Positions 37,631-49,750 of a stretch of 64,000 nucleotides of DNA are shown here, in pieces; positions within the stretch are counted from its first letter, which is position 1; each line of letters begins with the position of its first letter. Under the pieces are notes generated by a model that had not been told where the DNA came from, ran no database searches, and was given only the letters and a program-made list of their open reading frames with translations. Both the position numbers and the translations under genes were made by a program. Location of the stretch: contig NZ_CP050854.1 in NCBI RefSeq assembly GCF_017569925.1, positions 3,968,001 through 4,032,000 on the forward strand, written 5' to 3'. This DNA comes from Brenneria izadpanahii. Lineage in GTDB: Bacteria > Pseudomonadota > Gammaproteobacteria > Enterobacterales > Enterobacteriaceae.

Positions 37631-38775
37631 GATTTTACTAATTCCAATACGGCTTGCGCCGCCTGCTCATCGGCATTGCAGCGAATTTGCTGGTGCAAAT
37701 CCAGGAACGTTGCCCGCAAAGCGGCGATCTTATGCTCATCCGCCAGCCAGGGCGTCAGCGCCGCCGCCAGTTTATCCGGCGTGCAGTCCGTTTGCAGCAG
37801 TTCCGTCACTAGCTCGCGACCGGCCAGCAGATTGGGCAGGGAAACCCAGGGCGTTTTCACCAGTTTGCGCGCCAGCCAGAAGGTGAAAGGCTTCATGCGA
37901 TACCCTACCACCATCGGACATTTCGCCAACATGCATTCCAGCGCGGCAGTGCCCGAAGCCAGCAGGGTGGCGTCGCTGGCGATCATCGCTTCGCGCGCGC
38001 GTCCGTCCAGGAGATGAACCGGTAAATCCGGCGCAACGCTATCTTTTATCCGATCAAACTGCTCGCGCCGTTTGCTGTTAACCAGCGGCACCACAATCTC
38101 CAGATCGGGGAAACGCTGACGCAGCAGTTTGGCGGTATTAAGAAAGACTTCGCCGAGCATCTCAACCTCGGCGCCACGGCTGCCGGGCAACAGCGCCAGG
38201 CAACGGGCATCGATAGGCAGCCCTAAAGCCGCTCTGGCGGCTCTTTTATCCGGATGCAACGGCATGGCGTCAGCCATTGTATGACCGATAAAGCGACAGG
38301 GAACATTAAAACGATCGTAAAACGCTTTTTCAAAAGGAAGAAACGCCAAAACCAGGTTGGTCGATTTACCTATTTTGAAAACACGTTTTTGACGCCAGGC
38401 CCAAACGGACGGGCTGACATAGTGAATGGTGTTAATACCCCGCCGTTTCAGGTTGCCTTCCAGCGTAATATTAAAATCCGGCGCATCGATGCCGACGAAA
38501 ACATCGGGCTTCAGTTCGCTAAAACGCTGAGTTAAATCGCGGCGAATTTTCAGCAAACGAGGCAAACGTTCGAGCACCTCAACGATGCCCATGACGGCCA
38601 GCTCTTCCATCTCGTACCAGGCTTCGCAACCTTCAGCCTGCATATGCGGTCCGGCGACGCCAACGAAACGAGCATCAGGAACTTTCTCTTTAAGCGCGCG
38701 GATCAATCCCGCGCCAAGAATATCGCCGGAGGTTTCTCCGGCAACCAATCCGATAACCAAAGGACGCTGCGTCAT
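37627..38775 (-). CDS. lpxB: LpxB, lipid-A-disaccharide synthase
   Basis: The 382-residue product matches E. coli LpxB (382) with [16 protein letters not shown] at the start, [28 protein letters not shown] and the C-terminal [14 protein letters not shown]. It condenses UDP-diacylglucosamine with lipid X on the inner face of the cytoplasmic membrane. It lies three bases after lpxA and overlaps rnhB. Confidence 0.98.
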   Translation of the reverse strand: MTQRPLVIGLVAGETSGDILGAGLIRALKEKVPDARFVGVAGPHMQAEGCEAWYEMEELAVMGIVEVLERLPRLLKIRRDLTQRFSELKPDVFVGIDAPDFNITLEGNLKRRGINTIHYVSPSVWAWRQKRVFKIGKSTNLVLAFLPFEKAFYDRFNVPCRFIGHTMADAMPLHPDKRAARAALGLPIDARCLALLPGSRGAEVEMLGEVFLNTAKLLRQRFPDLEIVVPLVNSKRREQFDRIKDSVAPDLPVHLLDGRAREAMIASDATLLASGTAALECMLAKCPMVVGYRMKPFTFWLARKLVKTPWVSLPNLLAGRELVTELLQTDCTPDKLAAALTPWLADEHKIAALRATFLDLHQQIRCNADEQAAQAVLELVKS

Positions 38776-38778
38776 GGA

Positions 38779-39567
38779 TTAACGGATGATACCGCGGGTA
38801 GAACGGCTGAAGAAATCAACAAAGGCCTGCACCGCCGGATACTTCTGCGCCAGCGCTTCAATTTCCGGCCTCACTTCGTCCAGCGTTTTACCGCTGCGGT
38901 AAATCAGCTTATAGACATTGCGGATGGCATGCTGCGTTTCTTTTTCAAAACCGCGGCGTTTCAATCCTTCAATATTCAAGCCGAACGGCGTGGCATGATT
39001 TCCCTGCGCGATAACGTAAGGAGGAACATCCTGCGCCACGCCGGAACATCCGCCGACCATGACATGAGCGCCGATGATGCAGAATTGGTGTACCGCCGTC
39101 ATACCGCCGATAATCGCAAAATCATCTACGGACACGTGTCCGCCCAGCGTCGCGTTATTGGCAAAGATACAGCGATTGCCGACCACGCAATCATGCGCGA
39201 TATGCGTATTGACCATCAGCAGATTATCGCTGCCGACTTTGGTCAACCCACCACCTTGTTCCGTACCACGGTGAATAGTGACGCTCTCGCGGATACGGTT
39301 ACGATCGCCGATCTCGACGCGAGTCGGCTCTCCTGCATACTTCAGATCCTGATTCACTTCGCCGATTGAGGCGAACTGATAGATTTCGTTATCGCGGCCA
39401 ATCTTGGTTACACCATTAACCACGACGTGCGACTTCAACACAGTACCTGCACCGATCTCAACCTGAGAACCGATATAACAGAATGGGCCGATATGCACAC
39501 CGGCGCCAACGACGGCGCCGTCTTCAACAATGGAACTGGGATGAACAAAGGCGGTTTGATCAATCAC
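38779..39567 (-). CDS. lpxA: LpxA, UDP-GlcNAc acyltransferase
   Basis: Starting at the GTG at 39567 ([18 protein letters not shown]), the product has 262 residues, exactly the E. coli LpxA length, and aligns with it throughout. The left-handed beta-helix hexapeptide repeats and the catalytic His region ([21 protein letters not shown]) are intact. It catalyses the first step of lipid A synthesis. The GTG lies four bases after the fabZ stop; an in-frame ATG at 39594 is inside fabZ and adds unconserved residues. Confidence 0.97.
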   Translation of the reverse strand: MIDQTAFVHPSSIVEDGAVVGAGVHIGPFCYIGSQVEIGAGTVLKSHVVVNGVTKIGRDNEIYQFASIGEVNQDLKYAGEPTRVEIGDRNRIRESVTIHRGTEQGGGLTKVGSDNLLMVNTHIAHDCVVGNRCIFANNATLGGHVSVDDFAIIGGMTAVHQFCIIGAHVMVGGCSGVAQDVPPYVIAQGNHATPFGLNIEGLKRRGFEKETQHAIRNVYKLIYRSGKTLDEVRPEIEALAQKYPAVQAFVDFFSRSTRGIIR

Positions 39568-39571
39568 GGTA

Positions 39572-40027
39572 TCAGGCCTCCCGACGACGAGCACACATCA
39601 TTGACGCTTCACAAGCGATCTCACCATCAACTTTAGCAACGCCTTTAAAACGTGCAACGCCGCGACGCTCTTTGATAAATTCAACCTCAAGGATCATCTG
39701 ATCCCCAGGCTCTACAGGGCGTTTAAAACGCGCTTCATCAATTGCCGCAAAGTAATAAAGTTCACCTGGCTCAAGCTTGCCGACGCTTTTAAACGCCAGA
39801 ATACCCGTTGCCTGAGCCATTGCTTCCAGAATCAACACGCCAGGGAAGATAGGTTTGCCCGGAAAGTGACCTTGAAAGAAAGGTTCATTAAAAGAGACGT
39901 TTTTCACCGCCCGCAAAAATTTTCCTTCTTCAAAATCCAGTACACGGTCAACCAGCAAAAACGGGAAGCGGTGCGGTAATAATTCTAAAATCTCTTCAAT
40001 ATGCAGAGTATGAGTGTCAGTAGTCAA
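39572..40027 (-). CDS. fabZ: FabZ, 3-hydroxyacyl-ACP dehydratase
   Basis: From the TTG at 40027 the product is 151 residues, the E. coli length. E. coli fabZ also starts with TTG, and the first residues ([20 protein letters not shown]) match. The hot-dog fold active site [19 protein letters not shown] is present. A GGAAGAG ribosome site precedes the TTG. The in-frame ATG at 40045 would add six unconserved residues. FabZ draws on the same hydroxyacyl-ACP pool as LpxA and LpxD, which links membrane phospholipid and lipid A supply. Confidence 0.96.
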   Translation of the reverse strand: MTTDTHTLHIEEILELLPHRFPFLLVDRVLDFEEGKFLRAVKNVSFNEPFFQGHFPGKPIFPGVLILEAMAQATGILAFKSVGKLEPGELYYFAAIDEARFKRPVEPGDQMILEVEFIKERRGVARFKGVAKVDGEIACEASMMCARRREA

Positions 40028-40187
40028 AATACTCTTCCTGTCCATAAAACTGATGCCATCAACAACACGGCCTGCTCAGACCCTAAAAGGGGGATCTTCA
40101 GGCAGGCCGCAAATAAGGATTGGTACACAAGTGGAGGAGCTCTCTGGCTCACACCCGGTCCTTTCGTTTACATCCAGACTATGCGTT

Positions 40188-40245
40188 TATACCCTTCATC
40201 TTTCAAGTTGCAGGTACGTTGGCTGTATTACTATTACTCGGCCCA
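40188..40245 (-). repeat. ERIC-like half element between lpxD and fabZ
   Basis: The plus strand reads TATACCCTTCATCTTTCAAG, then TTGCAGGTACGTTGGCTG. This is the terminal part of an ERIC (enterobacterial repetitive intergenic consensus) element. The central palindrome and the other end are not recognisable. The lpxD-fabZ spacing of about 285 bp is consistent with an inserted, decayed element. Apart from it, nothing is seen in this interval. Confidence 0.6.
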
Positions 40246-40312
40246 TCAGGCGGACGCCGCCTGCGGCATCCACATCAGCGTTTCCACCAAAGCGGATCAG
40301 AAACGCCGCCGG

Positions 40313-41335
40313 CTAACTTTTATCGACTTTTCGCTCAACGGCTTTTAACCGCTTGCTTATGTCATCAATATTCATCACCAGCGCGGCGGTCTTACGCCAA
40401 ACTTTATTGGGCTGTAAAGGAATGCCTGAAGAGTATACCCCAGGTTCGGTGATTGGCCTCATCACCATCCCCATTCCCGTTACCGTAACTTTATCGCAGA
40501 TTTCCATGTGCCCGTTGATCACGCTGGCCCCGCCGATCATGCAATAACGACCGATTTTCAGGCTTCCGGCCATAATGACGCCGCCTGCGACCGCGGTATT
40601 GTCACCAATCACAACGTTATGCGCAATCTGACATTGATTATCAATGATCACGCCGTTACCAATGATCGTGTCGTCCAATGCGCCGCGATCGATCGTTGTG
40701 CTGGCGCCGATTTCAACGCGATCGCCGATTTTGACCGAACCTAACTGCGGGATCTTCACCCAGTTACCCCGATCGTTGGCGTAGCCAAAACCGTCGGAAC
40801 CGATAACCGCGCCTGACTGAATCAGGCAGTGTTCACCCATTTCGACGTTATGGTAAATCGTTACGTTCGCCCACAGCTTGCTTCCGGCGCCGATACGCGC
40901 ATTTTTACCGATAAAACAGCCTGGACCGATGCACACGTTGTCGCCCAGCCGCGCGCCTGACTCAATAACGGCATTCGCCCCGATAGCGACGTCCCGCCCT
41001 ATCGTTGCATCCGCTGCGATGACCGCGCTGGGAGCGATGTCCGCAGCAGGAGCCGGGGTGGTATCCATCAATTGCGCCATGCGCGCATACGTCAGGTAAG
41101 GGTTTTTAACCACCAGCGCCGCAACCTGACAGTAGGGTAAATCCGCTTCAGTCAGCACTACCGCAGAGGCTTTAGTCTCTGTCAATTGTTCACGATAGCG
41201 GCTGTCGGACAGAAAAGTGATCTGCCCTGACTTTGCTGAATGCATAGAAGCAATGCCGGTGATGGCAAGACTGCCATCACCGTGTAATTGCGCATCCAAC
41301 TGTTGTGCTAAAGCATCCAGTCGAATTGAATACAT
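40313..41335 (-). CDS. lpxD: LpxD, UDP-3-O-(3-hydroxyacyl)glucosamine N-acyltransferase
   Basis: The 340-residue product (E. coli 341) has the N-terminal uridine-binding domain ([20 protein letters not shown]), hexapeptide repeats of a left-handed beta-helix, the catalytic segment [22 protein letters not shown] and the C-terminal helix [14 protein letters not shown]. It adds the N-linked acyl chain in lipid A synthesis. It starts three bases after the skp stop. Confidence 0.98.
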   Translation of the reverse strand: MYSIRLDALAQQLDAQLHGDGSLAITGIASMHSAKSGQITFLSDSRYREQLTETKASAVVLTEADLPYCQVAALVVKNPYLTYARMAQLMDTTPAPAADIAPSAVIAADATIGRDVAIGANAVIESGARLGDNVCIGPGCFIGKNARIGAGSKLWANVTIYHNVEMGEHCLIQSGAVIGSDGFGYANDRGNWVKIPQLGSVKIGDRVEIGASTTIDRGALDDTIIGNGVIIDNQCQIAHNVVIGDNTAVAGGVIMAGSLKIGRYCMIGGASVINGHMEICDKVTVTGMGMVMRPITEPGVYSSGIPLQPNKVWRKTAALVMNIDDISKRLKAVERKVDKS

Positions 41336-41338
41336 GAA

Positions 41339-41836
41339 TTATTTAACCTGTTTCAGCACATCGGCGGTAATGTCTTTTGCATTAGCCGCGTAAGCGACGG
41401 CATTGGCATCAATCACGACATCATAGCCTTCTTTACTGGCAACAGCTTTTACCGCGTCCTGGATACGGCTCAGGATCTTGTTACGTTCTTCCATCTGGCG
41501 ACGACGGTTATCCTGATCGAAAGCCTGCGCTTTGGTGGAGAACTGCTCGCGCTGAGCCATTACGTCTTTCTCCATTTTGTTGCGATCGCTCGCTTTCATG
41601 GTAGAACCATCACGCTGCAACTTTTGCATCTTGGTTTGCAGATCTTTTTCCATGGATTGCAATTCAGTCGCACGGCCCTTGAATTCATTTTCCAGTTGGC
41701 GAGCCACGGTTTCACGCTGCGGCAACTGTTGGAAAATGCTGGATACGTTAACAACGGCAATCTTGTCAGCGGCCTGGACACCGGCTGAAGCAGCCAACGC
41801 TAGACCAAGACCAGCAGCACACAACCACTTTTTCAC
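41339..41836 (-). CDS. skp: Skp, periplasmic chaperone
   Basis: The 165-residue product has a signal peptide (cleavage after VQA near residue 22) and the mature start [19 protein letters not shown], followed by long charged helices that form the tentacles of the Skp trimer. It carries unfolded outer-membrane proteins across the periplasm to BamA, whose gene lies just upstream. Confidence 0.97.
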   Translation of the reverse strand: MKKWLCAAGLGLALAASAGVQAADKIAVVNVSSIFQQLPQRETVARQLENEFKGRATELQSMEKDLQTKMQKLQRDGSTMKASDRNKMEKDVMAQREQFSTKAQAFDQDNRRRQMEERNKILSRIQDAVKAVASKEGYDVVIDANAVAYAANAKDITADVLKQVK

Positions 41837-41974
41837 TATAAACTCCTTAACCTAACCTGTTTGTGCCTAAGCACATTTTGATGTGCATGGCGTAATCACG
41901 CTGGCAAAGCTATCAGCTCCTGAACATGACGTACGTCGATGCAACCTGCTTATATACGATCTGCCGACGTTACA

Positions 41975-44398
41975 TTACCAGGTTTTGCCAATATTAAACT
42001 GGAACTGCTCCGACTTGTCTCCATCGTACTTTTTAACCGGCTGGGCATAGGAAAAGACCAATGGCCCAAGCGGAGACATCCATTGCAGGGCGATCCCGCT
42101 TGAAACACGGAAATTACCCGGCTTGCTGTAATCGGGAATACCCGCGGCGATGGTTGCCGAAGTATTTTCCCAGTTGGTATCCCAAACCGTACCGCCATCG
42201 ATAAACAGCGAGGTGCGCACGGAACTGGAATATTTATCACTGATAAACGGCGTAGGCACAATCAGTTCGCCGCTCAGAACCGCCATCGCGTTACCGCCCA
42301 CCGCGTCATCCGATTTTTCAACCGGACAAGATGAATAGGCGCTTTCGCTGCCGTTACATCTGTAATATGCCGCCTTCGGCCCGATGGTATTGGACTGGAA
42401 GCCACGCACGGTACTCGAACCGCCCGCATAGAAGTTGTCATAGAACGGCACTTCTTTATTACCCAAGCCATCGGCGTAGCCTGCGCGGGCGCGTCCCAGC
42501 AATACCCAATTCCGGCTTTCGCTCAGCGGGAGGTATGATGCGGAATCAAACGTCAGTTTATAATATTCGTTATCCGATCCCGGGATAGCCACTTTCGCAT
42601 TGAACGAAGCGCGCGATCCTTCCGTCGGGAAGTAGCCACGGTCCAGGTTATTGTAGACCCAGCCGGTATTCAGGAAGAAGTCATTTGCTTTATAACTGGC
42701 CTTGGAGTGTTCGTTCGTACTTACAATCTCCGGGCTGACGCCGACTTTATCCAGGTAGCGCCACATTGCCACCTGCGGCGACATATCGGAAACATCATTG
42801 TGAACGTAGTCCACACCCAGACGCAGCGAGTTATTCTCGTTGATCGGGAACCCAAGCGTACTGCCGATGCCATAGCTGGAGTTGGTATAGTCGGATAGAT
42901 CGGCATCGTAGGCTTCAAACTTGTTATAGAAAATACGCCCGCCGAGGCTGACGCCATCTACCGTAAAGTACGGATCGGTCAGAGAAAGTTCGACATAGGT
43001 CTGATAATCATTTCTGGTTCCGCTGATGCCGACGGAGTTCCCGGTACCCAGCCAGTTATCCTGCTGAACGCCGGCCTGGAAACTGACGCCGCTTTCCGTA
43101 CCGAAGCCCACGCCGAAGTTGAACGTCCCGGTGTTACGCTCTTTGACCTTATAGATTACATCAACCTGATCGAGCGTACCGGGCACGCGCTGGGTTTCAA
43201 CGTCGACGCTTTCAAAATAACCCAATCGGTTCAGGCGTTCCTTACCCTGCTCGACTAAATCGTTACCTAACCAGCCGCCTTCCATCTGGCGCATCTCACG
43301 GCGCAGAACAGAGTCCTTGGACGTGTCGTTGCCTTCAAAACGGATACGGCGCACGGAGAAACGGTTACCGGCATCAACGTTGACATTCAGCCTAACCGTC
43401 TTATCGGCGTCATTGATTTCAGGCTGAGTCACCACGCGCGGATAGGCATAACCATAACGGCCTAACAGCTTTTTGATATCCTCTTCCATGCGCGTGACTT
43501 TGGCGCCGTTATACAGCTCGCCCGGCTCAATTTTCGTCAGGTTTTCAATTTCTGCGGAGTGGCCGGCCAGATTGCCGTTGACCACGACGCCGGACAGTTT
43601 GTATTGATCGCCTTCCGTCAGGTTAATCGTAATATAGATGCCTTTTTTATCGGGCGTCAGGCTAACCTGCGTGGAATCGATATTGAAACGGGCATAACCA
43701 CGATCCAGATAAAAACTGCGCAGCGTTTCGAGGTCACCGGAAAGTTTCTGTTTCTGGTATTTGCGATCGCCGACCACGTTCCACCAAGGCACTTCGTCGC
43801 GCAGTTGGAAATGGGAAATCAATTCATCGGTGCTGAACGCTTTGTTGCCAACAATGTTGATCTGCTGAATCTTGGCCGATACCCCTTCCGTAAACACCAG
43901 TTTCAAATCAACGCGGTTACGGGGCAGCGGCGTGACAACGGCTTTTACCGAGGCGCTGTATTTACCAACGCTGTAATAGAAATCTTCCAGCCCTTTTTCG
44001 ATAGTGGAAAGCGCCGTACGGTCCAACGCTTCACCGACCCGCACGTCGGTCGCATCCAGATTCTGCTTCAGCATATCGTCTTTTACCGACTTATTGCCGG
44101 AAAACGTCAGGCTGGCAATTGTCGGACGTTCCTTAACCTGCACAATCAGCGTTTCGCCGTCGCGCAGGACACGAACATCTTCAAAATTTCCAGTAGCGAA
44201 CAAAGCACGGATGGTATTACCGATATCATCATCGCTGACGGTATCGCCAACGCGGACTGGCATACTGAGTAATGCCGCTCCGACGGCAACCCGTTGCAGG
44301 CCCTCGAAATGAATGTCTTTCACTACGAACCCGTCTGCACCGTATACGGTGGCGCTGCTAAACAGCAGCGACGCTATGAGCAACTTTTTCATCGCCAT
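41975..44398 (-). CDS. bamA: BamA, outer-membrane protein assembly factor
   Basis: The 807-residue product has a signal peptide (first 20 residues identical to E. coli BamA), five POTRA domains (about 21-420) and a 16-strand beta-barrel. The conserved loop VRGFQSN and the terminal strand [10 protein letters not shown] are both present. It is the essential core of the BAM complex. One surface loop (around residues 675-700, [18 protein letters not shown]) differs clearly from E. coli, as expected for exposed loops. It is encoded between rseP and skp as in E. coli. Confidence 0.99.
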   Translation of the reverse strand: MAMKKLLIASLLFSSATVYGADGFVVKDIHFEGLQRVAVGAALLSMPVRVGDTVSDDDIGNTIRALFATGNFEDVRVLRDGETLIVQVKERPTIASLTFSGNKSVKDDMLKQNLDATDVRVGEALDRTALSTIEKGLEDFYYSVGKYSASVKAVVTPLPRNRVDLKLVFTEGVSAKIQQINIVGNKAFSTDELISHFQLRDEVPWWNVVGDRKYQKQKLSGDLETLRSFYLDRGYARFNIDSTQVSLTPDKKGIYITINLTEGDQYKLSGVVVNGNLAGHSAEIENLTKIEPGELYNGAKVTRMEEDIKKLLGRYGYAYPRVVTQPEINDADKTVRLNVNVDAGNRFSVRRIRFEGNDTSKDSVLRREMRQMEGGWLGNDLVEQGKERLNRLGYFESVDVETQRVPGTLDQVDVIYKVKERNTGTFNFGVGFGTESGVSFQAGVQQDNWLGTGNSVGISGTRNDYQTYVELSLTDPYFTVDGVSLGGRIFYNKFEAYDADLSDYTNSSYGIGSTLGFPINENNSLRLGVDYVHNDVSDMSPQVAMWRYLDKVGVSPEIVSTNEHSKASYKANDFFLNTGWVYNNLDRGYFPTEGSRASFNAKVAIPGSDNEYYKLTFDSASYLPLSESRNWVLLGRARAGYADGLGNKEVPFYDNFYAGGSSTVRGFQSNTIGPKAAYYRCNGSESAYSSCPVEKSDDAVGGNAMAVLSGELIVPTPFISDKYSSSVRTSLFIDGGTVWDTNWENTSATIAAGIPDYSKPGNFRVSSGIALQWMSPLGPLVFSYAQPVKKYDGDKSEQFQFNIGKTW

Positions 44399-44433
44399 CG
44401 TTGTTATGCGTTTTTCCTAACCTAATCCCACGC

Positions 44434-45789
44434 CTAAAGGCGGGAGAAATCATTGAAAAGTGCGAGTCCCATTAACAACATCAGCAACACAGTACCAATG
44501 CGATAGCTAAAGTCCTGCACACGCTCAGAAACCGGCCTGCCCTTCAATTTTTCAACTGCAAGAAAGAGCAGGTGTCCACCATCCAATACCGGCAACGGGA
44601 ACAGATTGATAATCCCCAGATTGACGCTGATTAGCGCCAAAAACATCAGGTAATAAACCAACCCATAATCCGCTGACATTCCGGCGCCCTGAGCAATCGA
44701 AATCGGACCGCTCAGGTTATTCAGCTTAACATCGCCCGTCACCAGTTTCCCCAACATACTGACCGTCAATTTCATCAGTTGCCAGGTTTTATCCGTTGCC
44801 TGATAGATAGCGTTAAACGGCCCATACTGGCGTACCGTTCGATATTCATCGGGGAGCGGCGTTACGCTCGGCATCACGCCGGCGAATCCCTCTGTCCTGC
44901 CATTTCCTATTGACTTGCTATCGGGCGTCAACGTTAACGGCAATGTGACTCCGCCGCGCTCTACATCCAACGCGATGCGTTGGCCTGGGTTATCGCGAAC
45001 AGCGACAACGAAAGCGCGCCAGTCCGTTAAAACCTGCCCGCCGACTTTAACGATCCTATCCCCCACTTGTAAACCCGCTTTTTCTGCTGCCGACCCCGGT
45101 TGCACCTGAGTTAACACAGCTTCAATCTGCGGCCCTTTGGGAACAATTCCCAATGAAGTGGCGGGATCTTGCTTATCCGGCTCAAACAGCCAATCGCGCA
45201 GATCCAACGTTTTCAACACAACCTGATTCGAACCTAAAGGCGCCGTACCGATCACCACATCGCTGTCGCCGATTTTACCGATCAATGCCAAACGCGCCGT
45301 GTCCCAATCAGGCGTTTCGATGCCGTCAACCGACTTTAGTTCAATTCCGGCGGACATTTCGGCCTGCGAAGCGATGGAGTTGGGCAATATTTCACCAACC
45401 ACGGGACGAACGCCGGGAACCCCGATAATAAACACCAGCCAATACGCCACAACGGCAAAGATAAAATTGGCGATAGGCCCGGCGCTGACGATAGCCGCCC
45501 GTTGCCACACCGTTTTATGGTTGAAAGATTGATGACGAAATTCCGGCGATACGGTGTCGACCCGTTCATCAAGCATTTTGACATAACCGCCCAACGGGAT
45601 CAGGGCGATAACGTATTCGGTGCCGAGCCGATCGCGGCGACGCCATAAAGCACGGCCGAACCCAACCGAAAAACGTTCCACTTTGACGCCGCAACGACGA
45701 GCTACCCAGAAGTGACCAAACTCATGCACGGTGATCAACACACCCAGTGCGATGATAAATGCAGCCAAACTCCAGAGGAAATTCATCAT
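44434..45789 (-). CDS. rseP: RseP, intramembrane site-2 protease
   Basis: The 451-residue product has the HExxH zinc motif at residues 22-26 (HEFGH) inside the first membrane helix, two PDZ domains (about 115-310) and the LDGGHL motif near 400. RseP cuts anti-sigma factor RseA after DegS and so releases sigma E. It also clears remnant signal peptides. Length and order (cdsA-rseP-bamA) match E. coli. Confidence 0.98.
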   Translation of the reverse strand: MMNFLWSLAAFIIALGVLITVHEFGHFWVARRCGVKVERFSVGFGRALWRRRDRLGTEYVIALIPLGGYVKMLDERVDTVSPEFRHQSFNHKTVWQRAAIVSAGPIANFIFAVVAYWLVFIIGVPGVRPVVGEILPNSIASQAEMSAGIELKSVDGIETPDWDTARLALIGKIGDSDVVIGTAPLGSNQVVLKTLDLRDWLFEPDKQDPATSLGIVPKGPQIEAVLTQVQPGSAAEKAGLQVGDRIVKVGGQVLTDWRAFVVAVRDNPGQRIALDVERGGVTLPLTLTPDSKSIGNGRTEGFAGVMPSVTPLPDEYRTVRQYGPFNAIYQATDKTWQLMKLTVSMLGKLVTGDVKLNNLSGPISIAQGAGMSADYGLVYYLMFLALISVNLGIINLFPLPVLDGGHLLFLAVEKLKGRPVSERVQDFSYRIGTVLLMLLMGLALFNDFSRL

Positions 45790-45811
45790 AAATAATCTCT
45801 ACTGTCCCATC

Positions 45812-46669
45812 CTAAACGGCTTTAAACATTAACAGCATCAGGCAGGAAAACACCGGCACGGCGGCGGTCAGGCTATCAATGCGATCAAGCACGCCGCCAT
45901 GTCCCGGAATCAAATGACTGCTGTCCTTTATGCCCGCCTCGCGCTTAAACATGCTTTCAGTCAAGTCGCCCAATACGGAAGCCAATGCCGCGACGATAGA
46001 ACAGATCAACAACGTTGACTGAGAAATAACCAAAGGCGCATAGCGGCTAAACAGCAAAGAAATTACGGCTGAAGTGATCAGCCCGCCGATAAGACCCTCC
46101 CAGGTTTTACCCGGCGAAACTTTCGGCGCCAGCTTTCGTTTGCCAAACAAGCGGCCAAACATATAAGCGCCGCTGTCCGCGCCCCACACCAGCAGCATGA
46201 CATACAGCAGCCACCACGCGCCACTAAAGGGATTGACGTCATAGTTGTACTGGCGAAGCGCCACCATCCCCCAAAAAAAGGGAACGATGGTCACCACGCC
46301 GAACGCCAGCCGCAGAATGCGGGAATCGCGCCATAATGATGCGGAAGCAGGATAAAACAGGACCAAAAACAGAGCAACAACCCACCAGACAAGAGAGATC
46401 CAGAGCGTTCCGCTGATTTGCGGTACATGTATGGAGTAATGGTACGCCGGAAGCGTCAACAACATAAGCGCCAACAAAAAACCGCACAGAATAGCCAGCC
46501 AGAGCCGTTGTCCATATGAGGCAAACCCTGAAAGCTGTCCCCATTCCCAGGCGGCCAGCATGCAAACAGCCAGAGTCACCAGGGTAAAGCCCAAAGGGGG
46601 CAACAAAAATAGCGCTGCAATAACGATAGGGATTAAAATTAAAGCAGTAATCAGGCGATACTTCAGCAA
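45812..46669 (-). CDS. cdsA: CdsA, phosphatidate cytidylyltransferase
   Basis: The 285-residue multi-helix membrane protein carries the CDP-diglyceride synthase signature near its C-terminus (SMFKREAGIKD, PGHGGVLDRIDSL). It makes CDP-diacylglycerol for all phospholipids. It lies 9 bp after uppS. Confidence 0.98.
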   Translation of the reverse strand: MLKYRLITALILIPIVIAALFLLPPLGFTLVTLAVCMLAAWEWGQLSGFASYGQRLWLAILCGFLLALMLLTLPAYHYSIHVPQISGTLWISLVWWVVALFLVLFYPASASLWRDSRILRLAFGVVTIVPFFWGMVALRQYNYDVNPFSGAWWLLYVMLLVWGADSGAYMFGRLFGKRKLAPKVSPGKTWEGLIGGLITSAVISLLFSRYAPLVISQSTLLICSIVAALASVLGDLTESMFKREAGIKDSSHLIPGHGGVLDRIDSLTAAVPVFSCLMLLMFKAV

Positions 46670-46678
46670 AAGTTCCCC

Positions 46679-47440
46679 CTAGGATGCATCTGCATCGATA
46701 GGTGTTGTTCTCCCGAAGCGACGCTCGCGTTGTGCAAATGCATTCAGCGCACCTTCAAAAACTTGTTCATCAAAATCAGGCCAGAGGACATCGGTAAAAT
46801 AGAGCTCGGCATAAGCGATTTGCCATAGCAGGAAGTTACTTATGCGATGTTCTCCGCCTGTTCGGATCACTAAATCAACCGGAGCCAGGTCACTCAGGCA
46901 AACGCATTGGCATAACGAATCCTCGTTAATGCTATCGGGACGTAATGTTCCTTCCTGCACCTGTTCCGCAAGTTGCCGCACTCCCTGAATGATATCCCAA
47001 CGGCCGCCATAATTCGCGGCAATATTCAACGTCAGCCCCGGATTATTTTTTGTCAGTTCTTCAGAGCGGCGGATCCGCTCTTGTAAACGCAGGCTAAAAC
47101 GGCTGATATCCCCGATGATACGCAAACGGACTTTGTGCTTATGCAGGCTTTTCACCTCGCTGTCCAGCGCCCGGACAAACAGCTCCATCAAGGCGGTCAC
47201 TTCCTGCGCGGGGCGATTCCAGTTTTCGCTGCTGAATGCATAAAGCGTCAGGGCTTCAAGTCCGTGGCTGGCGGCGAAGCTCACTGCCCGGCGTACGGAT
47301 TTAACACCGGCCTGATGGCCAAAAATCCGCAATTTTCCCCGACTCTTAGCCCAGCGGCCATTACCATCCATAATGATGGCGACATGCCGCGGCCCGGCGA
47401 ATGGCAGATTATTAGCACTATTTTGATTATCGGACGGCAT
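46679..47440 (-). CDS. uppS: UppS, undecaprenyl diphosphate synthase
   Basis: The 253-residue product has the cis-prenyltransferase blocks [17 protein letters not shown] (Asp25), [24 protein letters not shown] and [20 protein letters not shown]. It makes the C55 lipid carrier for cell wall and O-antigen synthesis. It is the first gene of uppS-cdsA-rseP and is separated from dxr by a terminator and a 200-bp gap that probably holds its promoter. Confidence 0.98.
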   Translation of the reverse strand: MPSDNQNSANNLPFAGPRHVAIIMDGNGRWAKSRGKLRIFGHQAGVKSVRRAVSFAASHGLEALTLYAFSSENWNRPAQEVTALMELFVRALDSEVKSLHKHKVRLRIIGDISRFSLRLQERIRRSEELTKNNPGLTLNIAANYGGRWDIIQGVRQLAEQVQEGTLRPDSINEDSLCQCVCLSDLAPVDLVIRTGGEHRISNFLLWQIAYAELYFTDVLWPDFDEQVFEGALNAFAQRERRFGRTTPIDADAS

Positions 47441-47505
47441 AACGAGTACTTATATCCTCAAACAAGAAATAAAACAGTCATTCCATAACATCAGACCCTG
47501 TCAGC

Positions 47506-47533
47506 GCAAAAAAGCCGTGAACGATCACGGCTT
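47506..47533 (-). terminator. Terminator downstream of dxr
   Basis: On the minus strand AAGCCGTGA-TCGT-TCACGGCTT is followed by a T run. It lies about 105 bp past the dxr stop. Confidence 0.8.
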
Positions 47534-47638
47534 AACTTCACCGCCGGCATGAGAAAGTCGCTTAGCCAGCTGTCAAGTGGCGCAGACTATACCACCTCAA
47601 CCACACATGAACAAATCGTGCTATGCGAATAAACAAGC

Positions 47639-48844
47639 CTACTGTTCATAGCGCGTCAGTATCTGCGTCGCGGCTTGCCTGGCCCAGCGATCGATGAACA
47701 GAACGTCATCGACGCTGACAGGCTCTGATAATGTGAGTTGCTCAACAACCCGCTGATTAACAACAGCAATGTCTGTAAAACGAATACGTGACTGTAAAAA
47801 TGCGGCGACCGCAATCTCATTGGCTGCGTTTAAAGCCGTAGTCGCCGCCTGACCATGATTACAGGCATCAATAGCCAGTTGTAAACAAGGGTAACGCTCA
47901 TAGTCCGGCGCTGAAAACGTCAGGGCGCCCAATTGACAAAAATCCAGAGCCTTCACGCCCGAATTCACGCGTTCGGGATAGGCCATGGCATGAGCAATCG
48001 GCGTACACATATCCGGCGATCCCAACTGGGCCAGCACGCTGCCGTCAACATAGCGCACCATCGAATGGATCACTGATTGCGGATGGACGATCACTTCCAT
48101 CTGTTCAGCGGATGCGTTAAATAGCCAGCGCGCCTCAATGTATTCCAGCCCTTTATTCATCATAGTCGCGGAATCCACCGAAATCTTACGTCCCATCGAC
48201 CAGTTCGGATGAGCGCAAGCCTGATCGGGCGTCATATCGGCCAACGCGCCGAGCGGTGATTCACGAAACGGCCCGCCGGACCCGGTGAGAATAATGCGCT
48301 CAACGCCGTACTGTTCTAAAGAAGAGTAGCCTAACTGCCGTTGAATTGGCTCAGGTAAACTCTGAAAAATCGCATTATGTTCGCTGTCGATGGGCAATAG
48401 TTGAGCGCTGCTCTGTACGACCGCGTCCATAAACAGGCGTCCGCAGGTTACCAACGACTCTTTATTCGCCAACAGTATCTGTTTGCCCGCGCGAATAGCG
48501 CTCAGCGTCGGCAGCAATCCCGCCACGCCGACAATCGCCGCAATCACCAGATCGACGTCATCCAGCGCCGCCAGCTCACATGCGGCATGCTCGCCGGACA
48601 ACACTTCGGTTCGGCATCCGTGTTGTGATAACCGTTGACGTAATAATTTGGCGGAAGCCTCATCCGCCATTGATGCGTAAGCCGGACGAAAAGCTAAACA
48701 TTGCTCCAGCATCCGATCGACATTTCGTCCTGCCGATAATGCTTTCACTGCAAATTTGTCTGGGTTTTTATTAATGACCGCCAGCGAGCTGATGCCGACA
48801 GAACCAGTCGAGCCAAGAATTGTCAGTTGCTTCATTTGCTTCAT
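47639..48844 (-). CDS. dxr: Dxr (IspC), 1-deoxy-D-xylulose 5-phosphate reductoisomerase
   Basis: The 401-residue product has the NADPH-binding GSTGSVG near the start, NKESLVTCG, the catalytic-loop segment [33 protein letters not shown] and [11 protein letters not shown]. It catalyses the first committed step of the MEP isoprenoid pathway, which feeds UppS encoded next to it. E. coli starts at the equivalent of the second Met (position 48835). Both ATGs are possible, neither has a strong ribosome site, and they differ by three residues. Confidence 0.97.
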   Translation of the reverse strand: MKQMKQLTILGSTGSVGISSLAVINKNPDKFAVKALSAGRNVDRMLEQCLAFRPAYASMADEASAKLLRQRLSQHGCRTEVLSGEHAACELAALDDVDLVIAAIVGVAGLLPTLSAIRAGKQILLANKESLVTCGRLFMDAVVQSSAQLLPIDSEHNAIFQSLPEPIQRQLGYSSLEQYGVERIILTGSGGPFRESPLGALADMTPDQACAHPNWSMGRKISVDSATMMNKGLEYIEARWLFNASAEQMEVIVHPQSVIHSMVRYVDGSVLAQLGSPDMCTPIAHAMAYPERVNSGVKALDFCQLGALTFSAPDYERYPCLQLAIDACNHGQAATTALNAANEIAVAAFLQSRIRFTDIAVVNQRVVEQLTLSEPVSVDDVLFIDRWARQAATQILTRYEQ

Positions 48845-48923
48845 TAAAATGCTCTGAATAACTGGATTTGATTACAGGAAGGTTTACTAGTCTGAGACGA
48901 TCGCTATGAAGTGTCCATGCTAT

Positions 48924-49022
48924 TTATCGCAAAAACCCATAGCCGGTGATCCACCGTCCAAAGAGGCTGGCCTGCATCAAAAAACAAAGCGCCGCCAGCA
49001 AGGTTGATGCAATACGCATCAT
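48924..49022 (-). CDS. Possible 32-residue hydrophobic small protein between frr and dxr
   Basis: An ATG-ATG start at 49022 with GGGAAAG upstream opens 32 codons: MMRIASTLLAALCFLMQASL, then FGRWITGYGFLR. One hydrophobic helix and a basic tail would suit a small membrane protein. The frame is too short to judge by statistics, and I recognise no family. The frr-dxr gap here is about 210 bp, so there is room for a gene. It could equally be chance. Confidence 0.3.
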   Translation of the reverse strand: MMRIASTLLAALCFLMQASLFGRWITGYGFLR

Positions 49023-49055
49023 CACTTTCCCGCGGCGCTATATCAAGCGAGCGAA

Positions 49056-49613
49056 TTAAAACTCCATCAGCTCACTTTCTTTCTCTGTCAGCGCGGCATC
49101 TACTTTCTTGATGTAGAGGTCGGTCAGTTTTTGTATCTCTTCCTGCGCGCGGCGTTCTTCATCTTCACTGATCGCTTTATCTTTCAATTGCGCTTTCAGC
49201 TTATCGTTAGCATCACGACGCACGTTACGTACGGATACGCGCCCCTGCTCTGCTTCGCCGCGTACGACCTTAATCAAATCCTTACGGCGTTCTTCCGTCA
49301 GCGGAGGCAGCGGAACACGGATAACCGAACTTGCGGAAGAGGGATTCAATCCGAGATCGGAAGACATGATGGCTTTTTCAACCGCCGGGCCGAGCGTACG
49401 GTCGAATACCGTAATCGCCAGCGTGCGGGAATCTTCCACCACAATGTTAGCTAACTGACGCAGCGGGGTCGCGCTGCCGTAATATTCGACCTGGATACCG
49501 TCAAGAATGCTGGGTGATGCGCGGCCAGTACGAATTTTGCTGATTTGGTTTTTGAAAACCTCTACACATTTTTCCATGCGCGTTTCAGCATCTTTTCTGA
49601 TTTCATTAATCAC
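49056..49613 (-). CDS. frr: Frr, ribosome recycling factor
   Basis: From the GTG at 49613 the product has 185 residues, exactly the E. coli length, with [50 protein letters not shown] and [14 protein letters not shown]. An AAGGG ribosome site lies eight bases before the GTG. An upstream ATG at 49688 would add 25 unconserved residues. Frr and EF-G split the post-termination ribosome. Confidence 0.97.
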   Translation of the reverse strand: MINEIRKDAETRMEKCVEVFKNQISKIRTGRASPSILDGIQVEYYGSATPLRQLANIVVEDSRTLAITVFDRTLGPAVEKAIMSSDLGLNPSSASSVIRVPLPPLTEERRKDLIKVVRGEAEQGRVSVRNVRRDANDKLKAQLKDKAISEDEERRAQEEIQKLTDLYIKKVDAALTEKESELMEF

Positions 49614-49750
49614 GTTGTGAACCCTTGAAAACTGGTTGCCTGACAGATCATGCCAACGCATGACCCGGTGAATAATTAACACCAGCATCAGCTGGCGGTA
49701 TATGGCAATATCTTTGGTTACCAGATCTGGATATTACCCTATTTTTAGGG

